Of a stretch of 64,000 nucleotides of DNA, positions 1-13,100 are shown piece by piece. The notes below the pieces were generated by a model. That model made no database searches. It worked only from the letters and a program-made list of their open reading frames with translations, and had not been told where the DNA came from. The translations under genes and the position numbers were made by a program. Every line of letters starts with the position of its first letter. Position 1 is the stretch's first letter. Source of the stretch: Mermis nigrescens (lineage: Eukaryota > Nematoda > Enoplea > Mermithida > Mermithidae); contig JAVLUZ010000150.1 of NCBI GenBank assembly GCA_036768485.1, positions 806,001-870,000 on the forward strand, read 5' to 3'.

Positions 1-3000
1 CAGCTGCGTACATATAATCGGTGATCTTCATTATGATCTTTCAATAGATCGTATTGAATAATGGTAAATCACAAAAATGTCGTACACGTCAATACATCGA
101 ATAGTTTTAGCTTTTTTATTCAATTTAGCAAAGCATGTTCATTCAGGGAGGTCAGTCGATCTGGGAGGGAGTCGAATAGTGAGCTTTATTGGGTCGAAAT
201 AATATCAAAAACTGGTATAAATGCTAAACTAGAGTTAAAACATGTTAATATACAGTTCCTGGTCAATTTCGAGCAATTTTAGGTAAAATTTTTGATTTTC
301 AATCCTTTTTGACCTTCATTTTGTCGCATTTTCCTCAGAAAATTCGTATTCTGCCATTCTTTGGGGCCTAGACACCTAAAATCCCCTCCCCCATATGCTT
401 TCTCGAGGCTTGACGTAAAATCTTGCTATGACTATGTCGTGAGCAGAAATGAGACAACTCAAATTTTTAAGAGAAGTAGCTGACCATTTTGGCGGAGATG
501 GGGTAATTGACCTTAAACTTTTTTGCTAGAAATGGTTTTGAAAAACGTGAAAATGGTCTAAAAACGCAATTTGCAGCCAAAAATTTGAGGGTGGAGTAAA
601 AATTCTCAGTCTTTAGGGGGACGATTTTGATTTGTATGATCCTAACCACTGTTTTATTTTGTACGAGCTCTCTTTGTACATGTACAAAGATCTCCGGAAA
701 AGTCTTTTGTACGAGCGAAATTTTTTTGTACATATAAGGTATAGATATGCAATTGAATGTACACATTTTTACATACTACTAGATTGTTATCCGTGACTCC
801 GCACGCTTCGCAAAAGGTGTAACTTTGTCCTAAATTCAGCTGGTTATATTAGTTCGGCCCGAAACGCCAAAATTTCCATGAGTCTTAGGTTGAAATTACA
901 CATAAAATTCGACTCAGTAAGTTAAAATGAATTGTGTTACACAATTAAAAATAATAAGCAGTTGCAATGTGCTGACTGAATCTCATAATAGACACCAATT
1001 TGCTTACGTATTTTATGCAACGCAAAGATAAAAGATTCAATTTTATCTTCACACGGTAGAAAACAGAGCAAAGTTGTTTAATAGTTCTTTTTTCTGCATA
1101 AAATCTTTATAAAACAGTAGAAATAGATGTAAAAGATGCTCCAATCTGTACAAAGATGCTTACAGATAGATTTTGGAGTGTTAAATGCCCGCGCTTGGAG
1201 CTAAATAGAATGTAATTATGATACTCGGCGCGAAGCGCCGAAAATTTTAGGAAATTTTGCCAAAAGAATACTCCAAATAACGTTAAAATTACTATAACTT
1301 TGCCCCAAAAGTCTTTGTACATTGTACAAAGATGGCTCCGAAAATCTTTGTACGAGCCTCAAAATCTTTGTCTCGTACAAAAAAAAACAGTGGTCCTAAC
1401 TCCTACTGACATATGAAAAACTTTTCATAAACCATGTCGAAACATCCGATTTCAAAAGACATCTGAAGAGCTAAAGACCGTTTCCATAAGCTAAAAAATC
1501 AGCAAAAAAGCAGTACATATGTGTACAACCAAAAGATATAATAATCACTTGTATTTTAGCCCCTTTATATCTAATGACACCAGGCACAGTTGTTAAGGTA
1601 GTAAATTCGTATTCGGCAACCTCGGAATATACGCCTGCTAAGTTTGTGAGCAATGTTGATTTGCCTACCGAAGGAAATCCTACGAAACGAAACAGTTATC
1701 AAAATAGTGCTACAGGAGACAACAAAATACAAACGATATAAAAGTGTCCACACCAGAAACTAAAACGCGTGCTTCTATCTCAAAACATACTTTATCATCA
1801 AGTAATGCATCCCTTCTAAATATTACTTTTGAAAAAAACTTGATGATTTTTCCGTTTTGCTTCACGAATCTTAAAGCCTTTACTCCTTATCTTAAAATAA
1901 CATATTATGCTTGTCTTTTTGATTGAAGAATTCCAGTTTGACTGGGAGATCTGCGGAAATGCTCATCGCTGGATATTAGCGGCTGTGCTAACAGTATAAT
2001 GCCCAAAAACACCGATTACGCTGCTCTTTGAGAGATTTTAGTAAATTCGTCATCAATTTTCACGTGTAGAGCACTGATTTCGTAAAAGGCACAATACAGA
2101 CGGCAAAAATAGTTTTTATAGCGAAATACAAAGGCTTATATTGTTTAACATTTCGTTTACGTTTATAATGATCGCTAAAAAGCGCATATTCGCTGAGCCG
2201 CTTTCAGAAGATCAAAACATGTTGACAAGCTTTCGCCTGCAGAATTATTTGTGCACGCTTTCCGTCCTTAAATGATGCTTTACAGCGATCCAGCCAGATG
2301 CTATAAAAGCTCTACTGTTTGGAAATTATCATAATTTACGGGATATACAAAAACCATGTGTGTACATATCGTGCGCTTGTTTCCTAGCTGCGCGCTTACG
2401 TTTCGCGTCTTTTGGCCTGGAATCTCCATACCGCCTTACTTAATAAAATCGTCTGTTTTTATCGCTCAGTTTTTTTGCAACAACCGAGGCACGAAAATCA
2501 GATAACATCGGCCATAAGCCTTAATTCCATTGGTTCCTTCCATATTATTATGCGATATCGTATAATGTATTGAATCGACGAAGCTAGCTATACTAGCGTA
2601 GTCATGAAGTAAGAAGCTGCATGCGAAGCCCTGTTAGCCTATCGACCATCGGTCGGACTTAAGCTTAGCTCACTACGTCGTACCGTACATATACTTGCCA
2701 ATGCAAATTATCGGAAATTCGTTTCTCCACAGAAGCGAGAAAGCTAGCTGTTCAGAATCGCGGCGACGTAGCAAAGCTCCCTACTGTTTCGCTTATCACG
2801 AGATTAGGCCATGAGCAAGTTTTAGAACATAATCCGGCGAGATCTGACTAGTGCGCCTTAAGCTGAATTACTCGTATGCGGGACAATTTATGCGGTAAAA
2901 CTTCGAGCGATTAAGAGACTGATTAAGCGCTTAGGCTGCTGATGCCCCGACATAATTTTGAGCAACTTGACTGAGTTCTGTCGTTGCGTTGTTAGGACGC

Positions 3001-6000
3001 ATTATCCTTTCGATTTCTAAAATTTACGCGCAGAAAACGTTCGTGAATCGAATGTTATTAATGAGATTGATTGACGAAAAAGGTCAAAACGCGTTATTTC
3101 CTTAACGTTTATTAGATTTTGCTAAATTAAAAATACGAGATAGATAACAGGAATTGTATACTCGCGTGAGAGGATTTGGCAGAGGTAAACTAAGGTGCTA
3201 ATTTATTTCATGGTCTAATTCATACCGCGGAAGCATGCTGAAGCATCAATGTCTCGGCAAGCTTTCAAATGTCCTGGCAACTTTCAATCGGAATGAGGTG
3301 GCCGTGTCAATGAGGCGTACAATGCTTACATAGCAACAAAAGCAGGAAAATTTAAATCGTCAAGCTCAAACGGTCCCCGCGAATCACCGAATATCATTAG
3401 CATATCTTCAGCCTGATATGATTCTTCCTCGGCCTCTTATTAATTTGTTATTGGTCATTTTCACATTTAGCCCTCGTTATACGGATTGCTCGTCTTATCC
3501 GAATGATTATCTATGCAATAATGGCACTAAATTTGCATGCATTTGCTACGCTGCAGATGGGCAGCTGTCGAATTTTTATCCCGCATGTCACGCTTTTTTG
3601 GGCATACAAACTTTGCAAATAGCCCAAATTACATTGAAGTCGAATGATTTGATCCGGACAATCAAAACTAGCTATGGAGAAGAAACTTATGAACACTATT
3701 TCAAAAGAAGAGTAATAGCGTATCTTTTAAACAAACACTGCTACAGGTAATTCCATGTTCGGTAAGACAACGCTCGACAGACATGATACATTGAGCGAAA
3801 AAATGATACTTGTTGTAGCTAATATATTTTACAACATTTTGTTTATAAATTTATGGCAGGAACTTTCCGTAATAGGTAAATATTAAGCATTTTACCACTA
3901 ATATCAGAAATTTTTCAATACCCCATTATCTTGAAGATTTCTTGAAACTCATAGACTATTGATGCATGAAATGAGAAGACAAAAATCCTTTGTGGAAATT
4001 TTCCAATTAACGAGATCAGAAGCTTAGAATTTGATAAAAGCGTTGGAGATTCCAAAGAATAAAAAATGTTACTGCATGCAACTCTGCACTTATTTCGAAA
4101 AATAATTACAAAAAACAGAAATCGTAATTGTTGCGTGTAATTTATGTGTATCTTTTCATCAAAGTAAAACTGAGGTAAGTATGAAATAAAAGCCTAAGTC
4201 ATAAAAGTGCAATAACATTGCAAAATAGTTTTGACTGCCTAGCCCGACGTCCCCGAACATATTCAATTTCTCAACGCTTTTTTAAATCTAAAATTAAATA
4301 GGTTAGTTGCAATAGAGACATTGTAGTATGGCCGTTCTAGGAGTCATTTTTGAGTCAAAATATCAAAAAGCAGTACAAATATTAAGAAATCGATTAACAC
4401 TTCAACCCACTGTCTGGGCCTAATTTCGAGAATTAAGAAGAGATTTCAGCATTTGTTCGTTATTTGAATCTAATTTTGCACAGCCATAGCTGACCTTTTC
4501 GACTAGAAACAATTTGACTAAATTTTAAAATGGCGTCAAAAGTAGGATTCTTAAGCACTGCTGGTTGCTCTTTGTTTTGAGATATAAAAATGAGAAAAAA
4601 GTTTATAAGGCCCGTTCTTTTTTGCGGAAAGCGAGCATAATGTTGCGTCAGTAGCATTCTCCAAGGGCCAACAATCATCTGGGGTCCAGGACCAGACATG
4701 CACGTGTAGGAAGACCCTCTAAAATGAAAAAATAGGTAATTTTCTTGAAAAATTTGACAGAATGAAGGCAAAAAAATTTATGAAAATCAAAAAAAATTCC
4801 TGTAAAAGAGCTTGAAAATGATCAGAAACTATGGAGTGACATAATCTTTACGCTATTTTGGTATTTATGCCATTTGAGCCCATTTTGGCTCAAAAAGATC
4901 TCTAGCAACCCTTATATGGGCCATGCTGAGCATCAACGGTCCAGCATGACTTAGGAATTCCTCAAGTGCACCAGATATGCATTCTTAGACACTTATCTTA
5001 ATAATCAATTGTTCGAATATAAATGTTCAATCAAAGCCAGCTCTTGTACACATCAGGCAAAGAAGCGATTGTCCACCAGGCATAAAACTTCCTGTTCAAC
5101 TGAAAAACGTTTTAGTCTTGCATATAAAATGTGGCGAAGAAAAACGGTCCGTAATCGAATATACGGTACTCAAAGCAAAAGATCAAAACTTGCTGACTCA
5201 GGAGAATACGCTTGACCCAAACTTCGTTATCCGAATCGTCAATGGAACGTTAAACAAAGTGCCTACGTTATTAGGACGTGCAGTTCTGATGGACCATAAG
5301 ATAGGATACTATGCTATACCAAGGGAAGAAACGAATGATCATATGGGAAGATCAGTTTTCGGAGCCGACCATCATAGAAACGTTAAAGAAGTTCAATCGC
5401 ATTTCACTCAAAACAGGGCCTTTTACGTAGTGTTGATGCTTATTGCCATATTGCTAATTTTCCTTTGCTGCGCTGGATCCGTTAAACTTTGTCGGTAAGT
5501 GGTAAAAAACTGTACATTTTTGAATCTTCTGGAAAGAAATACAATGCGAATGCATAAATATTTACCTTTCTGCGTTACCCTAACTTAAACAATTACTTGA
5601 ATTATTTTAAATTTTACTCTGCACTAGATGTATTTTTCATGCTGTAAGAACTAATAGATACTTTAGATTTAAAAAATTTTTCACTAAGGTTTAAGTACCC
5701 TATCTTCCCATTTTGTCCATTTTTAGACTCGTATCCAGGATTCACACAAGGGGCGGATCCAAGATAAATCGGTTCATATCTCGGAAGCGTCGTTATCTAA
5801 AATGAACCGCATTTTCCGACGTTTTCCAACAAGCTCTATTTATTAGATCACAATATTCAAACATTCCAGAAAAACGTTTCCCTCTACCAGCCTGTGAAAA
5901 GCGCCGTTTTTTGGTCACACTTGAGGCAAAGAAATGCAACTTGTTTATCTTTCTATATGTTATCTAACCTTTCAAAATAGTTAATTTATGGCTAAGTAAA

Positions 6001-7110
6001 GTGGTCGCCCCAGACTTCCCCATTGAATGTAGCCCAACCCATTTCGATTATTCGAAGTAAATCTAAAGCAGTATAAAATTAACGGCTCTGAATTTCAAAC
6101 GAAACGTCGACGGTAATTTCTGGATGACTTACTTTTAGAAAGCAATAAAAAATAATTTGAATGTTTTTAATAAATAAGGAATTTTGTGAATAGTACTTTT
6201 AAAGAGACATTTTTGATCGTGATCAAAAATGTCTCTTTAACAACAGGTATTAAAAGAGTTGGCTTATTCTAAAAACGCAAGTAGTCTAAAGAAAATGCAC
6301 TACAATGTTTTGGTCTCTGACACTAAACTAATTTGAATGAGCAGATCGCTGACTATCAGTCTCATGATGGCACAGGCATAATTAATGTACGTCTACAACT
6401 CTCAGTGGACCAGAGCATGATGCAATGCTATTGACATAAAGATGTCTATGGAAGTCTGGTTTGGAAGATTTTTAGTAAACTCATGTACACGAAATAATGT
6501 GATAAGGAACGCCAAGGTCTAATTGAGTCGATGCAGTGCATTTTTTCTTGTCAACGAATTGAGAATTGAGTCTAAGTGATCGGGGCTTGAGAAAAAATCT
6601 AATCGCGATACGGCCACTTTTTTGTCAGATCCAGATTTCAAAAAACGTTTAAGATTAGAATAAGCTTCTCTTAGTTGAGTTCTCTGAATAGTATACAACG
6701 GAATGACGGCTCAAAAGACGGAGATAAGTTCTGTATTTCTGCGGACGAAAAACCAAATTTACTAGCGAGTGAAAACAAAACAAACCTATAATTTTTGATT
6801 TAAAACCGTTAACAAGATCTAGTGCTGGAGAAAACGAATTTAAAAAACTCTAATCCGTGATTAAAATTACAAAAGTTGACGGAAACTAAACAAAACTCAG
6901 CAAAAGACTGATGAATTGCAGGGATTATAAATTAACAGGCACACGGATGTATATCACAGCGGATCTGGTTGTTTAGCTAACAGTCAACATTTTTCAATTC
7001 GAATGATCGAAGTGCTCAATAACAATATCATAAGAATATCGTATTCATGAGTAACAAATAACATAGCATTTCTGCGAAAAACTGTCAGATTTTTATGATT
7101 TTTCGCAACA

Positions 7111-7181
<71 letters not shown>

Positions 7182-10100
7182 ATATATATAAATTTTTGAC
7201 TGTAACTTAAGCTCGTAATCTCGCAAGGAGTCAAGATAATGAAAGCGCGGACTGGTCGGTCTAAGGGATAGCCGGAGAGCTTATATTAAACTGAAATAGA
7301 GCCATTGCACAAAATCCCATAAAGTACCTAATCGATATCAAGAACTTTTGCTAAAAAAATTAAAATTTGTTCATTTTTGACCTTAATTTTGTCATTTTTC
7401 ATAAAAAATTTTTTTCACTCTCTTTCCACCCCAGCATCCCACGTGCATATTTGACCGAGACAATAAGTTTTTTGGATAGGTGATGATAGCCGCTTGTTTT
7501 AAGCGAGTAGAATACATGCATGCACACAGGGGGATGAGAGGTGTTACCAGGTTACCAGGCCCGTATCCAGGATTTTATTTCTGAGGGGCCGAAAATTTTT
7601 GAGGCCGGATATCTCGATAACCATTAGGAGATAGGCGACAATAAAGGCAGTTTTGAGCGTATCTCGGCGAGCTAAATACGATGGGGAAGAAAAAGTTCAA
7701 GGAAATTTATAAAATTTTTCACCTTATTTCACATTGATACATATACAGCAAATTTATCATTTAAGCTGATATCTCATCACTTAATCGACGAATTATTTTT
7801 TATCTCTTGCCTTTGTATTTAATCATTGTGCTTTACAAAGAAAGACAATACAGATAATAAATAGTGCAGCACAAAGCGCCCAAAAAATTTGACATATTCT
7901 GCATGGCAAGCTCAAATTTGAGCGGTTTTGAGCGGGCTAGAAAAGAAATGAGATATATAATCAATAAATACGGCGCAAAGCGCCGGAAAAAATTTCATGT
8001 TTCCCGTGTCATACATCAAATTTGAGCTGTTTTGAGTGAGCTAGAGGGCAAAAACTATAGCTGAATCAATGAATCCGGCGCACAGCACCGTAAAAAAATT
8101 GACTTGCTTTTTATGTCCAACTCAAATTTGAGCGATTTTTAGCGCTTTAGAAGACAAAACTATACATAAACAATAAATCTGGCATGAAGCACCGGAAAAT
8201 TTTAAGTTTACTAGCTCAAAAGTACGCTAAAAACCTGTTTTGGCGGTGTAATAGACGCACATCGCCAATTTTCCATTTTTCCCTCTGGGGACCTTATGGA
8301 AAAATTTTTTTCTAATTCCAAAAGTCATTTTACATCGGGAAAAATTTTTGCCGAATACAAAAAAAACACTGCTTCCCCCGATCATACACGCCTACCAGTT
8401 TCTAAATATGTTCCGTTTAAAACAAAAAGTGTTCGTTTGAGCGAACGGAAGAAGAGAAGAGAAGAAGTGGCCGTCGCCGCAGCAGCGGCGGCGGGAGCCG
8501 AATCGACGAAAAAGTCGACGACGTACGGTACGATAAAAAAGTCAGAACCGGCGCCCAAGCTAGAATACGAATTGCGATCAAATGCAATCGCTTCGTACAA
8601 TAAACCGGTCGAAAAATCGCCATCCGACGAATCGTTTCCGCAGGTGAAGCTGAATTATCCCCACCTCGCCGTCGGAGACGCGAAGAAGGATTCGAAAATA
8701 TCCCAAATCCGAAAATCCGTATCCGACTACGTATTAACGCGATTGGGCAAAAGCAACAAAGGGGGCCAATTGAGACAGTCGAAAACTATGGAAACCGAAC
8801 CAGGCGCCCGTTTCCCGCCAATAGACGAAGAGCGGGTAGAATCGGCGTATTTGGGGGAAAAACTAATCGATAAGAGCGATCGGAGGAAATCGGCGTCGGA
8901 ACGAAACGTATTCGACGAAAAATACCCGCAGGCGATTAAGTCGAAAACGTTCGACAAAGCGATGATTGACAAATTGTATAACAGCGGCGCGGACGTGTTG
9001 AGCGAAGAAGAATACGAAGTGGACGCGACGCAAGAGGGGGAGAGGGATGAAACATTTTTCGCGCCCGAAACTCCCCCGTACACGCCCGGCGAAGTACCGC
9101 AAATTACCATAAACGAGGTGAGTTATCATCATAAGTGGGCAGCACCAAAATTCTGGGGGCAAGACTTTTCAAAGGTCAAAAAATGGCCTTAAAATGGTGG
9201 CATGGCGAAAAAGCACCATTTTTCATCGTTTCTCATCGAGCACTATCCATTTGGCATCAAAAAATTGCGAAAAAACGAACAAAAATTTAAAAATTGAATT
9301 CTAGGGGGTATTTTGATTTCTAGGGGGTATTTTGGTTTCTCGGGGTGCGTACCTCCCCTGACCCCTCACGCCCAGGTGTGGTTATTATGATGAGACGTGG
9401 GTGTGAGGAGGGTTGGGGTTTAAACCATACGTGTTCTTGGGAAAGGGTGTGACCCCAAGAATGGCTACTGACCACCGCAAAACGGCTGCGACCCCCAAGA
9501 GCCGACTTTTCGCTTTTTCAGCGTTTTTAGCTCATTTTTGCTTCAAAACTCTCAAATTTCCGGCGCTTGCGTATACATAGTTTTTACTATATTTTCTTCA
9601 ATTTTCTCGACTTTTTTCAAATTAAAAATTTTTTTATTGCTTTTATGCTTTAAAAGGAACGGGCATTGTCAGAAACGTATAAAAACAGTGTTTTTGACGC
9701 GTACCCGTCGTTTTTGGCCCGAAAAAGAAACTTTTTGAAAGTCTTCTGGGCCTCATCCCCAGAGACCCCATGCTGTACATGCAGTTTAGAACCCCCCCCC
9801 CCCGAGAATCCGACAGACCCCCAGAATTAAATTTTTGATGTTTTTTTCGGATTTGTGCCAGTTTTACACCACCCAGACCATACATTTTCTTGAAATCTTA
9901 GAAGGGGGTGTGAGGGGTTTTCACGCTTTCAGAAAATTTTCTACTCCCTCAGAAGTCTTTTCATTTCCACAGTATTCGCGAGTTTCCAAAATTTCCAAAA
10001 AAATTGTAGAAAACAAAACGCATTTTATGACTATATTATGATCAATGTATTCGAATTTTTCGTGATTTCACGTTTTTTTCTTTTTATGCTCTAGAAAGAT

Positions 10101-13100
10101 AGGATATCGTCAGAAACGCCGAAAAACGACCGCCCCTAAAATTCTCATGCTGTGCACGTCTGACCTAACCCCCAGAATTTCGCAGCTGCCTAAGTATGAT
10201 TATGATATAAAGAATAGTTCTTAAGGTAACAAGTATAAGCGCAGAAGAAACGAATGAAAATTCGGAGATGTGCACTCCCTTTTAGGAAAAAGGCGAGGTT
10301 AGGTAGTCGATGAAATTGAACAAAATTTTGACAATAATGTCCGGCCGAAGATCGAAAGACCCTAGCTTCAAATCGAAGCAAGTGTAAAGTCGATTCTTAG
10401 TAGCTGGAAACATGCTCAAAGATGGCCAGGTTCAACGGGACGGGGAGATTGTTTAGTAGAGCATGTAGTAAAAAGCATAAAAAAGTTGATGAGCTTATTA
10501 GCATAATTAAAATTAGAATATGGGTAATTAAAACTGAAAATTATAAAATGAAAATAAAATTAGCAGAAATTTAGCATAGAAACAAACGTTAATTTGTGAA
10601 GGCTGAATTCGTAATTATCCATGCTAAGGAATGACAGTTCGAATCAGACTATTTTCGTAGACAATTTACAACTTTTTTATTATTAAACAAGGAATAAAGG
10701 AGCATTTTTGATACGATTGATTTCATGCTTTTCAATTTCTAAATCGTGTACATTGCAGCTCCTTGATTCGGGCGGAAGTCATCACTCACTACTTATAAGC
10801 AGAATGAGATATTACTCACTATTTAATTATACTACTACTCACTAAAACTCACTCACTATCGAAAAGGTTTCGGAAGATGGGGTAAAAAATAGATTTAGCA
10901 TATAAATAAATAAAGAACTGCAGAAATAAATAAACGATTCCTGAATAAATAAATAAATACCTATATAAATAAGTAAATGAATAAATACTTAAATACAAAA
11001 ATAGAAAAATAGTAGAACATTTAATGACAGAGTTAATCAAAAAATTGATTAAAAATCTAACAATAATACGTCAAACGTGCATATAAATAAAAAATAAATA
11101 AGTAAATAAATGAACACATAAATAAATTGGTAAACAATAATAAATACATAAATAAAAAATAAAAAATAGATTGATAAAAATATTCGGACAGAAAATCAGA
11201 ATTAGGCATGATCGGTGATACATAAGTATTTTCAAATTAAAAAGAGCTAAAACAGTTTTCCCGGTTTGAAAACCGCTAGATGGTCTATGACCCTATTCCT
11301 TCTAACGTACAAAAACAATTTTTTCATTCAATAAAAATTAGCTTTACGCTTTCAGATTAGCGAGGAAAATTACGAAAACGAATGCGAGAAAAGTCCCTGT
11401 ATCACTCAGGATGAGGAAAGAGCTCCCGGCGAAGAGAAAGAAGAAAACGAATTGCTTAACGAGGACGAGAAAACTAAAAATGAAAGCGATCTTAGCAGCT
11501 TTCGAGAAACCGATAGCGAAAGCGGCGAAAGCCGCAACGAAGAGGAAGAATGGGTGACTCAAGGAGCAACCTTGAACGGCACTGCGAATTATCATCAATT
11601 GGTAGAATCTACTTCTTCAATCAATTATGCAGGCTTCTGAGAGGGAAGTCGTTCAAATCGATTAGATAATCGAATTTTACTCGGCTGCGCAATAACAGAT
11701 ACATAAGAGCAGGCACGTAGCTGGCCGTCTTTTTTCGGGGGGGGGACCAACACCAATTTTGGGGGACTAAGCCCAAAAAGGCCAAAAATAGCACAAAATA
11801 ACGTTTAAAAAGTCCCATTTCTAGTGGGGTCCGAACCCCCCCCCCTATTCCCCCAGAGATACGTGTCTGCATCATGACAGTAATTGTTTTATTAGTTAAT
11901 TCGTGCGAAGATGCGCTTGATACAAAAATTAATATTTTTTTTAAAAATCGACAAGAAAATGTTATTATGTCGTGCATTTTTGTTGAAATAATTTATCATA
12001 GATCCGCTATCCTCATTACACATGGGCATAAGGGCGGGGGGCTGAGAAGGGTATAACCCCTACCTAATGGTTTGAGAAATCAGGTACTGTCTGGCGATTT
12101 TGAGAAAACGAAAGGTGCTAAGGCAATTTTGAGCTCGCTGTGAATAAAGGCCGCAAAATCTACCTGAAAACGGCAAAAATATCGAAATGTTCTGATGCTT
12201 CGCGCCGCACTAATGAATTTTTTGTATTCTTAATCGCTGGAAACTTATAGATCGGCTAAATTTCACTAATAAGAGTCAAAAAAGTCAGTTTACAGTACAT
12301 AACGTGATGTTGTTACATACTATAGCTTATTAAAATTTACGTTTAATGAATGTACAATGGCTTTTAGGGACCAACTTGTTCAAAGAGATCTTGTACAAAA
12401 AACAATGACCACAATCCATTGTATGAACATTTCTGAATTTCACCCCCCTCTGGCAACCTCTACCTTTCCCATGTACAATCCTCACATACTGACATAATAC
12501 TGGATTAGGATCAGGGACGTGGCAGAGAGAGGTTGGGCTGGGCAACGAATCTTCCACAATTCTGGTAAAAATCTACATTTCAAATTAATTTATACTTTTT
12601 ATCGGAGATGGTCTAAAAAACGTTTGTATCTCGAAAGTAAACGAAAAACTACATACTGGATAGGATATGGCTAGGAAGTGAAGTGAAGTTGATAAATCTC
12701 AGGAATAGATTTCTACGAATCAGGATTACGAAGTGCTTTAAATACGAAAACGAACTTTTGTTTGCAAACTAGCTCAGCAGCGCATGACATCAAATTTTAA
12801 AATCCTAAGATAAGATCAAATTATGTCATTCATTCCAAATTTCCCATAATTAAGTTCCTCTATAAGCAAGTGTTATTCGCGCGTGATTTGATTCGTCTAT
12901 CTAGCTGCGATAAAAATAAAATATTAAAGTTGTGAAACCACTATGCTTATTGACCTCTAAACCGTTCTGCCTTAATTGGATAAGAATCATTGGCATTTCA
13001 AGATAAGTGTAGAAAACCAAAAACGATGCTTATTTCCATAGGTGCGTGTACAAGGTCAGGGTCGGCAGGAAGGAAGGTAAAATCTAAGAAATCCAAAACA

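Noticed and set aside
61..282. 73-codon frame at the left edge
   Set aside because: It runs into family J repeat and shows no splice context or protein-like pattern.
5009..5215. Open frame overlapping exon 2 of the nested gene
   Set aside because: It is the wrong phase for both neighbouring exons and composition-driven. The other frame encodes the ectodomain and membrane helix.
8296..9192. Single 298-residue open frame starting at ATG 8296 as a complete gene
   Set aside because: Its first 45 residues are intronic, partly transposon remnant, and its last 25 lie past a gtgagt donor in a family C element. The spliced exon 8430-9117 explains it better.
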